NCBI GenBank assembly: GCA_009711765.1
Contig: VEND01000008.1
Location: forward strand, 1-52,656
Reading direction: 5' to 3'
Origin: Bacillota bacterium
GTDB taxonomy: Bacteria; Bacillota; Clostridia; Tissierellales; MES13
DNA length: 52,656 bases
Of the stretch, positions 44,536 through 52,655 are shown piece after piece (position 1 is the first letter of the stretch; the number at the start of each line of letters is the position of its first letter). Made by a program: the position numbers and the translations under genes. Below the pieces are notes generated by a model. The model was not told where the DNA came from. It saw nothing but the letters and a program-made list of their open reading frames with translations, and made no database searches.

Positions 44536-44571
44536 GATGTATTTTACCATCTAATTATGTAAATATACATC
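44536..44571 (-). promoter_or_regulatory. paired upstream activator sites
   Basis: GATGTATTTTACCATC (plus, 44536-44551) and GATGTATATTTACATA (minus, 44556-44571), 20 bp apart and 73-108 bp upstream of the -24 box at 44463. Confidence 0.7.
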
Positions 44572-44607
44572 AACCCTAACTGTAAATTATCATTTTAACT
44601 ACCTATT

Positions 44608-44648
44608 AAAAAATCACCTAGAGCATAGACAGCTTTAGGTGATTTTTT
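44608..44648. terminator. hairpin terminator of the TRAP operon
   Basis: AAAATCACCTA and TAGGTGATTTT arms around a 15-nt loop, 25 bp after the dctM stop on the minus strand, with T runs on both sides. Confidence 0.85.
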
Positions 44649-44672
44649 TATAATTCCAATCCTCTTTTAATA

Positions 44673-45962
44673 TTATACAGGTACGTTAAGTAATCTAGGA
44701 AGCGTTAATGAAATAGCTGGTATAAAAGTAATCATCAATAATACTACTATCATTACTAATATCCAGGGTACTATCGCCCTTGCTAAATTATCAAATTTAA
44801 TATCACTTATCTGACAGGCCATAAATAAATTAGCTCCCAATGGTGGAGTTACAAAACCTATTGCTAAGTTAAGTACCATAACCAGACCAAATTGAATAGG
44901 ATTTACTCCTAATGCTTCAACAACAGGTAGCAATATAGGTACAAGAATAATAATTGCAGCATTCGTTTCCATAAATGTACCTACAATTAATAATAAAACG
45001 TTAATTAATAATAGAATAAAAACCTTACTTGATGTAATACTTAAAATAAAATTAGCTATAGTTATAGGTACTTGGGTAATAGTAAGAATTCTTCCAAATC
45101 CAGATGAAATACCAATAATAACTAACACTGCAGAACAAAGTAAACAAGCATTAAATCCAATAAAAGGTAATTCTTTGATTTCAACTTCTTTGTATACGAA
45201 AACACTTACAACTATTCCATATATACATGCAACCGCAGCAGCCTCAGTAGGAGTAAATACTCCTCCATATATTCCACCTAAGATAACTACAGGAACCATT
45301 AAGGCTGGAATAGATTCTTTAAATAATGAAAAGAATTCTTTAAGTGTATATTTCTCCTTATTTCCTCCATAACCATGTTTAACCGAAAAAAAGTATGTAT
45401 AGATTATCAAAGCTATTCCAACTAGTAAACCAGGTCCAATACCTGCAGTGAACATTCCTGTTACTGAAACCCCAGCTGCAACAGCATAAATTACCATACA
45501 TATACTAGGAGGTATAAGCGTCCCTACAGTCCCAGCTGTAGCTACTAATGCTCCCGAAAAACTTTTGTTGTAATCTTCTTTTAACATAGCCGGAATCATA
45601 ATTACACCAATAGCAGCAACAGTAGCCGAACCCGTCCCTGATATTGCAGCAAAAAAAAGACATGTAACAATAGAAACAATACCTAAACCTCCAGTACATC
45701 GTCCAAAAAAAACACTTGCTACTTTAAGAAGACGTTTAGAAATACCGCCCCTTCCCATAATATCACCAGCAAAAGTAAACAATGGCACTGCCATTAAAGG
45801 GAAAGAATTCAGTCCTTGTACCATTGTTTGTGTAAAAGCTTCAATACTTATTGGGTTTAAACTATAAATAGTTATAACTGAAGCTAGTCCAAGTGCAACA
45901 GCAATAGGAACTGAACATATTAGAAAAAATACAAAACTTCCAAATAATAATCCTATAGTCAT
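44673..45962 (-). CDS. TRAP transporter large permease (DctM)
   Basis: A 429-residue membrane protein with about 12 helices, the ion-coupled channel of a tripartite ATP-independent transporter. FAGDIMGRGGISKRLLKVAS and GTVGTLIPPSICMVIYAVAA are conserved DctM loops; VTPPLGANLFMACQIS lies near the C-terminus. AAGGAGG precedes the ATG, 3 bp after the dctQ stop. It works with DctQ and DctP encoded just upstream. A small relic of a second copy lies at 40160-40365. Confidence 0.94.
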   Translation of the reverse strand: MTIGLLFGSFVFFLICSVPIAVALGLASVITIYSLNPISIEAFTQTMVQGLNSFPLMAVPLFTFAGDIMGRGGISKRLLKVASVFFGRCTGGLGIVSIVTCLFFAAISGTGSATVAAIGVIMIPAMLKEDYNKSFSGALVATAGTVGTLIPPSICMVIYAVAAGVSVTGMFTAGIGPGLLVGIALIIYTYFFSVKHGYGGNKEKYTLKEFFSLFKESIPALMVPVVILGGIYGGVFTPTEAAAVACIYGIVVSVFVYKEVEIKELPFIGFNACLLCSAVLVIIGISSGFGRILTITQVPITIANFILSITSSKVFILLLINVLLLIVGTFMETNAAIIILVPILLPVVEALGVNPIQFGLVMVLNLAIGFVTPPLGANLFMACQISDIKFDNLARAIVPWILVMIVVLLMITFIPAISLTLPRLLNVPV

Positions 45963-45965
45963 AGT

Positions 45966-46541
45966 TTACGCTTCCTCCTTTCTAGCTTCATCTTTAGTGT
46001 TCATAAAACATATATCATTTGAACCAGTATATTTTCCATCACTATTTTCAAAATACTCTATAGGTTCTTTAAAATTTCTAAATTTCCATATAATTCCCTG
46101 AAATACTCTTAATACAATGAGAATAAAACCGACTAATCCTGCACCATATATAGCATTCATAGAAACATCAACTGTAACTGCTCTATCATTATACTCTATA
46201 ACAGATTGACAAATTTTTATTGTTGAAACAAACATAGCTACCGAAAAAACTAAAAATAAAAAATCCACAATAATCATCATTATTTTTTGAGCTTTTTCAT
46301 TAAGTTTCTTTATCACAAAAGTAACGTTTATATGTCTATGGTTTCTAGTAGCGTAGGATATACTAAAATACATTAACCACACAAAAATAAACCTAGAAAC
46401 CTCTTCTCCCCACGAAAAACCAGAGTTAAAAACAAATCTTAAAACAACTTGTCCCGAAACTAAAATTGTCATTAGATAGAACAAAACTGCCATTAAAATA
46501 GGTTCGAAATTTTTATCAAGCCATGACAAAGCTTTTTTCAT
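45966..46541 (-). CDS. TRAP transporter small permease (DctQ)
   Basis: A 191-residue, four-helix membrane subunit. GFSWGEEVSRFIFVWLMYFS and ATRNHRHINVTFVI are classical DctQ features. I start at the ATG at 46541 (MKKALSWLDKNFEP), after GGGGTGAT; an in-frame upstream codon adds 20 unlikely residues. It stands between dctP and dctM in one operon. Confidence 0.9.
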   Translation of the reverse strand: MKKALSWLDKNFEPILMAVLFYLMTILVSGQVVLRFVFNSGFSWGEEVSRFIFVWLMYFSISYATRNHRHINVTFVIKKLNEKAQKIMMIIVDFLFLVFSVAMFVSTIKICQSVIEYNDRAVTVDVSMNAIYGAGLVGFILIVLRVFQGIIWKFRNFKEPIEYFENSDGKYTGSNDICFMNTKDEARKEEA

Positions 46542-46634
46542 TTGATGATCACCCCTTCTTATATGCTGATAATTAAAATATAGAAAATACAAAGGTGACA
46601 TTTTTTACTTTTTATGTCACCTTTATACTCTAAA

Positions 46635-47684
46635 TTACTTTCTTTCAGCTTCTATCTCAGACATTACCATATTATATATATCTTCACCACATTTGCTTAT
46701 GATGTCTTCTTTCACTGCTTCGTTCATTACTTTACCCATTTTTTGTCTTTCTTTCAAAGGAACTTCATTTACTTTAACACCTAATCCAGGAAGTTTCTCT
46801 AAAGTTTCTTTCTCCTGTTTAGCCATTAGTTCACGTTCTAAATCAATAGCAACCTTTGCTTCTTCTTCTATAAGTTTTCTATCTTCAGCTGATAATTTAT
46901 TCATGAATTTTGAGTTTGCATACCATAAATAGTTAGTATATATATGTTTTGTTAAAGACCAATACTCCTGAGCTTCATAAAACTTAGCAGTGTAGAAACT
47001 AGTAGTAGCACATTCTTGTCCATCAATTAAATTCTGTTGTAGTGAAGTAAACACTTCTGACCATGATAAATTAGTTAATGTTGCTCCAACTGATTCCCAC
47101 GCCTTTATCTGTAATGGATTATAGCCTCTTATTTTTAATCCATTAATATCTTCTGCTGTATTTATCGCCCTTTTACTATTCGAAAAATTTCTAAATCCAA
47201 TTTCCATGTAACCTAATCCAGTTAGTCCTTTTTTCTTTAAAGGTTTCATTAACTCTTTTCCAGCCTTGCCATCTAAAACTCTATGGGCATGGGCAGCATT
47301 ATCAAATAGATAAAAACTATCCCAAACTGCGAATTCAGGTAATGACGGTGTCAAAAGCGTTGAAGCTGCTAAACTCATTTCTATATCTCCACGACGCACT
47401 TGTTCCATCATATCAGTTGCCTTACCTAACTGAGAACCTGGAAATATCTTAATATCTATTCTTCCATCTGTTTTTTCTTCAACTGATTTTTCAAACTCTA
47501 ATAATGCTTTATGTGCCGGCGTTTGAACATTACTTTCATGACCTATACGAATTTGTATCTTCTCCCCCTTTAACGATCCTTTTTCATCACTTGCTGCTTT
47601 CTCAGATCCTTGATTACAACCTGCAAACAAACTACATACTAAAGTTACAATAACTAAACATGCCAACAATCTTTTACTAAACAT
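46635..47684 (-). CDS. TRAP transporter substrate-binding lipoprotein (DctP)
   Basis: A 349-residue extracytoplasmic binding protein. The signal ends in a lipobox LFAGC (Cys near 22 from the chosen start). The mature protein has IRIGHESNVQTPAHKALLEF, SQLGKATDMMEQVRRGDIEM and GLKIRGYNPLQIKAWESVGA, the last containing the conserved Arg that binds the substrate carboxylate. I start at the ATG at 47684 (MFSKRLLACL), after GGAGGGG. The substrate is probably an organic acid. It is the first gene of the dctPQM operon, about 240 bp after a sigma-54 promoter. Confidence 0.92.
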   Translation of the reverse strand: MFSKRLLACLVIVTLVCSLFAGCNQGSEKAASDEKGSLKGEKIQIRIGHESNVQTPAHKALLEFEKSVEEKTDGRIDIKIFPGSQLGKATDMMEQVRRGDIEMSLAASTLLTPSLPEFAVWDSFYLFDNAAHAHRVLDGKAGKELMKPLKKKGLTGLGYMEIGFRNFSNSKRAINTAEDINGLKIRGYNPLQIKAWESVGATLTNLSWSEVFTSLQQNLIDGQECATTSFYTAKFYEAQEYWSLTKHIYTNYLWYANSKFMNKLSAEDRKLIEEEAKVAIDLERELMAKQEKETLEKLPGLGVKVNEVPLKERQKMGKVMNEAVKEDIISKCGEDIYNMVMSEIEAERK

Positions 47685-47856
47685 TTTACCCCTCCATTTT
47701 TTTGAAAATTTCATCAATAAATACTAAAACTATTACTAAAATAATACTTAAGCACTTTAATTAATATTGAGTTTATTATTAATTAAAATTGTTAATATAA
47801 ATATTCAAATAGTATTAATATTCTCAATATTAAGTTTGCTTTTATCTTATGTTTTT

Positions 47857-47866
47857 AAAACGTTTT
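47857..47866. promoter_or_regulatory. candidate cre upstream of dctP
   Basis: The core AAAACGTTTT, in a context reading TTTGGAAAACGTTTTAAAAA on the minus strand, lies between the sigma-54 promoter and dctP. A CcpA role is inferred. Confidence 0.35.
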
Positions 47867-47925
47867 CCAAATTTCATTATAAAACTATGCTAAAATATGG
47901 ACAACGTCCCTTTATACTAATATTA

Positions 47926-47941
47926 TGCAATTTTAATGCCA
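47926..47941 (-). promoter_or_regulatory. sigma-54 promoter of the dctPQM operon
   Basis: Minus strand TGGCATTAAAATTGCA, an exact -24/-12 consensus match, 242 bp upstream of the dctP start. Confidence 0.85.
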
Positions 47942-47993
47942 ATTAACCAATCCCTCTAAAAGTCTATTATGACAACAATTATTCACTTTTTTT

Positions 47994-48030
47994 GATGCTT
48001 TACTACATCAATGTTATGCAGTTCTACATC
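47994..48030 (-). promoter_or_regulatory. paired upstream activator sites for dctPQM
   Basis: GATGCTTTACTACATC (plus, 47994-48009; extended TTGATG...CATCAA palindrome) and GATGTAGAACTGCATA (minus, 48015-48030), 21 bp apart, about 53-90 bp upstream of the -24 box. Confidence 0.75.
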
Positions 48031-48047
48031 TCTCATTTGTTAGTTAT

Positions 48048-48815
48048 TTACCGTTTATATTTTAACATTTCACCTTGAGCTAAAAACTTAACTTTTATAT
48101 CTTTCGTGCATTTCTTGACTTCCTCCCCAAAAAATTGTGGATCTCCACCATGCTCCATAAAAGTCCAAAAATGACAAGGTAATACTATATCAGGTTCTAT
48201 TATTTCAACTAGTTTAGCACCTTCAGATGAATTTAAGTTTCCAAATCTGCCATTTACAGATAATATAGCTATATGTGGTTGGAATTTTTTTACTTCTTCT
48301 AATTTCTCTGGATGAAACGCAGTATCACCTGAAAAATATAATCTAATTCCATTAATATCTAACATTAAACCTATCGCATCTGGTGCTAAAGTCCCATGAT
48401 CAGCATATGCAGCTTTAATAGTAATATTTTTGTACCTTGCTTCTTTACCTAGTTCAAGTAACTTAATTCTATCTCCCTTTATTCCTATTTTTCTAAATTC
48501 TTCTACGCATGATTTCGGTCCATAAAAGTTGGTTTTACTACAACTAGCTACTATTGGTATTGCATCATAATCAAAATGATCAAAATGAGTATGAGTTGAT
48601 ATATATATGTCAGATTGTAATTCATTTGGAGAAATTAGTTTGGGACTTAATCTTTTAAACCCTTTTAATCTTTCTCCACAATCTGTTAAATATGGATCAA
48701 CCACAATAATGTTACCATCACTGTCTTTAATTAAAAAACCAGCTTGTCCTAACCAAAACAAAGCTATTTCATTGTATTTTAAATTAGTATACATTATCTT
48801 AAACTTTAAATCCAT
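48048..48815 (-). CDS. UlaG-like metallo-beta-lactamase-fold hydrolase
   Basis: A 255-residue metal hydrolase of the UlaG/YcfL-type lactonase group. FWLGQAGFLIKDSDGNIIVV leads to DPYLTD; STHTHFDHFDYDAI carries the HxHxDH metal site; YADHGTLAPDAIGLML, YFSGDTAFHPE and LPCHFWTFMEHGG complete it. It may open a lactone or hydrolyse a phosphate or sugar-acid derivative; the substrate is unknown. It lies 15 bp after the sigma-54 activator gene and is co-transcribed with it. Confidence 0.85.
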   Translation of the reverse strand: MDLKFKIMYTNLKYNEIALFWLGQAGFLIKDSDGNIIVVDPYLTDCGERLKGFKRLSPKLISPNELQSDIYISTHTHFDHFDYDAIPIVASCSKTNFYGPKSCVEEFRKIGIKGDRIKLLELGKEARYKNITIKAAYADHGTLAPDAIGLMLDINGIRLYFSGDTAFHPEKLEEVKKFQPHIAILSVNGRFGNLNSSEGAKLVEIIEPDIVLPCHFWTFMEHGGDPQFFGEEVKKCTKDIKVKFLAQGEMLKYKR

Positions 48816-48830
48816 ATCATCCTACCCTTC

Positions 48831-50294
48831 TTAGTCAATATAATCTATATCTTCATCCTTAAACTTTTGCATCTTTCTAACTATTGTAGATTGATCTACA
48901 CCTAATACAAAGGCCGCCTTTCTCGTAGTACCATATTTTTTCATAGCCTTTTTAAGTAAATCTTCTTCGAGCATGTCTACTGCTTCTTTCAAGGGCAATA
49001 TACCCTTAATATTTATTTTAGATTTATTTAATCTATGTGAATCCAGTATCTTATTTGGCACATATTGTGCTGTTATCTCTTCCCCCCTTGATACCACTAA
49101 TATATTCTCTATAATATTCAATAATTCTCTAACATTACCTGGCCAATGATAATCTAGAAAAATATCCATAACTTCTGGTGCTATTACTTTATTAAGTTTG
49201 TATTTTTCATTAAATCGCTTTAAAAATAGATTAGTTAGAACCGGAATGTCTTCACTACGTTCCCTTAAAGGAGGTACATTCATTGTAACAACATTAAGGC
49301 GGTAATAAAGATCCTCTCTAAATTCTCCCACGGATACCATTTCTTCAATATTTTTATTAGTTGCAGCTATAATTCTTACATCTAAAGGTATAGGTTTAGT
49401 TCCACCTACTCGCATTAACTTTTTTTCCTGTATAACCCTCAATACTTTAACTTGAAGATTCAAGGGTAAATCAGCTACTTCATCAAGAAATATAGTACCC
49501 TTATTAGCCAATTCAAACATACCTTTTTTTCCTTTGCTATTAGCACCTGTAAATGCACCTTTTTCATATCCAAAGAATTCTGATTCAAGGAGATTTTCAG
49601 GTATAGCACCACAATTAACTTTTATAAAAGGTCCTTCACTCCTATCACTAGATTGTACAATAGCTTTTGCAACTACTTCTTTACCTACACCTGATTCTCC
49701 TAAGATTAGTATAGTAGAATCAAATTTTCCAACACGCTTTGCCAATTCAAGCACCTTAAGCATTTTCGGACTATTAGCCACTATACCTAACTTTTCTATA
49801 CTAGTTTCATTAATTTTTAAGGCTTTCAAACGTTCTATTTTCTCTTTTTGTTTATTGATAATTTTTTGTTTATCTTTTAACTCTTTAGACATATTTTCTA
49901 ATTGTGTAATATCCCTAACATTATTTAATATATATTTTATATTACCTTCATTATCAAGAATAGGATTACCTGTAATCAGGACGCGTTTATTAGTAATATA
50001 ATTATAACCTATTGTCGTCACTGTTTTTTTTGATTCTAAAACTTGCAATACTGCAGATTTTGAAAATAGTTTCTTATCTAATAATTCTTGGGTGTTTAAT
50101 CCAATTACTTCCTCTCTTTTAAAGCCTGAAATACCCTCATTAGCACTGTTCATATAGAGAACGCGGCCTTCTCCATCGGTAATCCAAATTCCATCATAAG
50201 AAGATTCTAAAATTTGTTTCATTTCTTGTGATATTTCCAATTCAGATGTGTTTTCTTTATTATCTACCTCTCTTTTGTACCCTTTTTTATCCAT
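48831..50294 (-). CDS. PAS-domain sigma-54-dependent transcriptional activator
   Basis: A 487-residue enhancer-binding protein. A PAS sensor covers about residues 25-135 (SSYDGIWITDGEGRVLYMNS), then a coiled-coil linker, then the AAA+ domain (about 170-400). Walker A is ILGESGVGKEVVAKAI and the sigma-54 contact loop is YEKGAFTGANSKGKK. The C-terminal Fis-type helix-turn-helix is TRKAAFVLGVDQSTIVRKMQ. It is the only such activator in the window, and six sigma-54 promoters flank it, so it probably binds the GATG-N8-CAT pairs. AGGGAGG precedes the ATG. The PAS ligand is unknown. Confidence 0.95.
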   Translation of the reverse strand: MDKKGYKREVDNKENTSELEISQEMKQILESSYDGIWITDGEGRVLYMNSANEGISGFKREEVIGLNTQELLDKKLFSKSAVLQVLESKKTVTTIGYNYITNKRVLITGNPILDNEGNIKYILNNVRDITQLENMSKELKDKQKIINKQKEKIERLKALKINETSIEKLGIVANSPKMLKVLELAKRVGKFDSTILILGESGVGKEVVAKAIVQSSDRSEGPFIKVNCGAIPENLLESEFFGYEKGAFTGANSKGKKGMFELANKGTIFLDEVADLPLNLQVKVLRVIQEKKLMRVGGTKPIPLDVRIIAATNKNIEEMVSVGEFREDLYYRLNVVTMNVPPLRERSEDIPVLTNLFLKRFNEKYKLNKVIAPEVMDIFLDYHWPGNVRELLNIIENILVVSRGEEITAQYVPNKILDSHRLNKSKINIKGILPLKEAVDMLEEDLLKKAMKKYGTTRKAAFVLGVDQSTIVRKMQKFKDEDIDYID

Positions 50295-50464
50295 AGTTTT
50301 CCTCCCTTAATGTTAGTTAAAATTATATTTTTAAGTATAGCATTTTAATCTAACTAATTCAAAAGAGTATAGTGGAACTATGAATTTTATCACAATTATT
50401 TTTAAAACTAGCAAACCTTATATTATTTTACACATATTATATCTTTAGACTAACTATTTAATCA

Positions 50465-51310
50465 TCAATATAATGCGTTTTCTAAACTAGTATACCTTTC
50501 ATCAAATTTTACTTTATAAACTTTTTCTTCGCCTGCAAGTCCCCATAATAAATACTCAGTGCACCCAGGTGCTGCAAAAGAAGTATGAAAACCTACTGGC
50601 AAGGATATTGCATTGTTATCTTCTTCTATAACAAAAAACTCATTCCACCTTTCCCCATTTTCTACATCTGATGAATATTGTATTACAGTTCCTGGACCAT
50701 CATTAGGCCCTTTAACTCTTATAGAAAAAATTTCTTCTAATGGTTGTTCTTCTGAATTTTTATAATCATGTCTATGTCCCGGAAATCCAATCCACCCTCC
50801 TGGTACAGAAACGGATTCTCCAACTATTAATTTTTTAGTCACATCACTATTATGTTTTGTCGGTGGGCCAAATATAAAACGATATTTTCTTTTATATATA
50901 TATGCCCCCGGATTTCCTTCTTCAACATCTTCAGGTGCACAGAAATATGGTTCATTTCCTTCTTCACAAGGCGCTGTGAAAATACGTGCTTCCATACCAC
51001 TTTCACTTTCAATAGTAATTTTACTTTTAGGTGGTAGATAAATAGATGTAGGAAGTTCTTCAAATACATCTTCTCTTGAGCCAGTTATATCATTTAAAAA
51101 CCTCTCTCCTTTCCATTCGACAGAAGCTTTAAAATCTCCTTTTTGTAAAACTATAGCTATTTCTTCACCTGTTACTTCATATTCAATTTTTTGGCCTGGT
51201 TTAAGTACTAAATGACTAAAACCTAAATGTTTTAAGTCTGAATTATCTGACGTTATAACTCTTTTATAACCATTTTCCATATCAAATTTATGTAGTGATG
51301 TACGTGCCAT
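50465..51310 (-). CDS. IolB/KduI-like isomerase
   Basis: A 281-residue double-cupin protein similar to 5-deoxy-glucuronate isomerase IolB. The N-terminal cupin includes VLKPGQKIEYEVTGEEIAIV and YLPPKSKITIESESGMEARI. The C-terminal half has VPGGWIGFPGHRHDYKNSEE, with the His-rich metal motif, and LPVGFHTSFAAPGCTEYLLW. IolB acts in myo-inositol catabolism, but no other iol gene is present, so a related sugar-acid isomerisation is equally likely. AGGAGG precedes the ATG. It follows the 2-hydroxyacid dehydrogenase by 16 bp behind one sigma-54 promoter. Confidence 0.85.
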   Translation of the reverse strand: MARTSLHKFDMENGYKRVITSDNSDLKHLGFSHLVLKPGQKIEYEVTGEEIAIVLQKGDFKASVEWKGERFLNDITGSREDVFEELPTSIYLPPKSKITIESESGMEARIFTAPCEEGNEPYFCAPEDVEEGNPGAYIYKRKYRFIFGPPTKHNSDVTKKLIVGESVSVPGGWIGFPGHRHDYKNSEEQPLEEIFSIRVKGPNDGPGTVIQYSSDVENGERWNEFFVIEEDNNAISLPVGFHTSFAAPGCTEYLLWGLAGEEKVYKVKFDERYTSLENALY

Positions 51311-51326
51311 ATTTAACTCCTCCTAA

Positions 51327-52286
51327 TTATTTATTTAAAACTTCGGTATTAACTAAGTATTTCGGCTCTTTATTATTTAAGCAATCTATTATTCCCTGTG
51401 CTGATTCCGTTGCCATAGCAACAAGTGCTTTATCAGTTAATGCAGCGTTATGTGGAGAAACTACAACATTATCTAGCTTAAATAATGAGTTATCAGAAGC
51501 TGGAGGTTCTTGTTCAAAAACATCTAAAGCTGCCCCTTTAATTTCTCTATTTTTTAGAGCTTCATATAACTCTTTTTCTTTTACTACAGCACCCCTTGCT
51601 ACATTAATAAAATAAGCACTTTCTTTCATCTTATGAAACTGCTCTTTTCCTATCATACCTTCTGTTTTTTCATTTAATGGGATATGAACAGAAACAAAAT
51701 CAGATCTCTCAAAAACTTTATTCATATCACCTACAAGTTCTACTCCTATTTTTTTAGCATCGGATGTTTTTATATATGGATCATAAGCAATTATATTAAC
51801 ACCTAAAGGTCTTAATTTTTCTGCTAGTAATACAGCAATTTTTCCTAAACCAATTAATCCTATCGTTTTACCCTTTAGTTCCATGTTAACTACTCTTTTT
51901 CTAATTCCATAATCTCCTTTTCTTAATTCTTTATCCATCATTAAAAAGTTCTTAGAAAGAGAAAGTATCATGCCTAATGCATGCTCAGCAACTGCATTAA
52001 TATTAGATTCAGGAGCATTAACAACATATACACCTAACTTTGTAGCAGTTTCTACATCTACATTATCAACTCCAATCCCGTGTTTAGCAATTACTTTTAA
52101 AGTATCTACTTCTTTAATAAGTTCAGTAGGTATTTTAGCCGAACGTATAAGAATTCCTTCACATCCTAAAGCTTTTTTTAATAATTCTTTAGGTTCAGTA
52201 CTATCAGCTCTAACTACTTCAACTTCATTTTCTAATAGTTTCAAACCATCTTCATGAATAGGTTCTGTAACTAATACTTTTTTCAT
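51327..52286 (-). CDS. D-isomer-specific 2-hydroxyacid dehydrogenase (SerA-like)
   Basis: A 319-residue NAD-dependent dehydrogenase of the phosphoglycerate dehydrogenase group, catalytic core only (no ACT domain). TIGLIGLGKIAVLLAEKL is the Rossmann motif (the last Gly is Ala), FINVARGAVVKEKELYEAL has the catalytic Arg, LDVFEQEPPA the Glu, and VVSPHNAALT the His. I start at the ATG at 52286 (MKKVLVTEPIHEDG), after AGGAGGTG; an in-frame GTG two codons earlier overlaps the ribosome site. It is co-transcribed with the IolB-like gene from a sigma-54 promoter, so it is catabolic rather than serine-biosynthetic (inference). Confidence 0.88.
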   Translation of the reverse strand: MKKVLVTEPIHEDGLKLLENEVEVVRADSTEPKELLKKALGCEGILIRSAKIPTELIKEVDTLKVIAKHGIGVDNVDVETATKLGVYVVNAPESNINAVAEHALGMILSLSKNFLMMDKELRKGDYGIRKRVVNMELKGKTIGLIGLGKIAVLLAEKLRPLGVNIIAYDPYIKTSDAKKIGVELVGDMNKVFERSDFVSVHIPLNEKTEGMIGKEQFHKMKESAYFINVARGAVVKEKELYEALKNREIKGAALDVFEQEPPASDNSLFKLDNVVVSPHNAALTDKALVAMATESAQGIIDCLNNKEPKYLVNTEVLNK

Positions 52287-52347
52287 TATCACACCTCCTA
52301 GTTATTTTAAAATATAACTTGATCTAAATATTACAGTATATATTTAA

Positions 52348-52363
52348 TGCAATTTGCATGCCA
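52348..52363 (-). promoter_or_regulatory. sigma-54 promoter of the dehydrogenase/IolB-like operon
   Basis: Minus strand TGGCATGCAAATTGCA, an exact -24/-12 match, 62 bp upstream of the start at 52286. Confidence 0.85.
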
Positions 52364-52435
52364 CCTGTTATTGTTAAAAAATTATTAATAAAATTGCTAT
52401 ATTATATATCTTATTAAACCTCCAGCCATTAATTT

Positions 52436-52472
52436 GATGTACTTTTGCATCTAAAATATGTTAAATTTCATC
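52436..52472 (-). promoter_or_regulatory. paired upstream activator sites
   Basis: GATGTACTTTTGCATC (plus, 52436-52451) and GATGAAATTTAACATA (minus, 52457-52472), 21 bp apart, about 73-110 bp upstream of the -24 box. Confidence 0.7.
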
Positions 52473-52532
52473 AGTTATATAACTATAACGCTTTAGTAAA
52501 TAACACTAAACTTATAAATATTAAAAAAGCAT

Positions 52533-52564
52533 AAAAAAGGCGGCGATTAAATGATTTCGCCGCT
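52533..52564 (-). terminator. hairpin terminator of a gene from the right edge
   Basis: GCGGCGA and TCGCCGC arms (52540-52546, 52557-52563), followed on the minus strand by TTTTTT. It lies 17 bp after the stop of the partial frame at 52581-52655. Confidence 0.8.
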
Positions 52565-52580
52565 TATTCTTGGCTCTTCA

Positions 52581-52655
52581 CTAATCGTCAATGTTATAAG
52601 TTATTCCGTGTACACTTTTGTAGTGTATAGGTTCCATTAACCCATCACAATTCTG
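52581..52655 (-). CDS. partial CDS, C-terminus only, unidentified
   Basis: An open frame enters from the right edge, reads CDGLMEPIHYKSVHGITYNI near its end and stops at TAG (52581). The terminator directly after it supports a real gene. Twenty-four residues are not enough to name the family. Confidence 0.5.
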   Translation of the reverse strand, partial: QNCDGLMEPIHYKSVHGITYNIDD

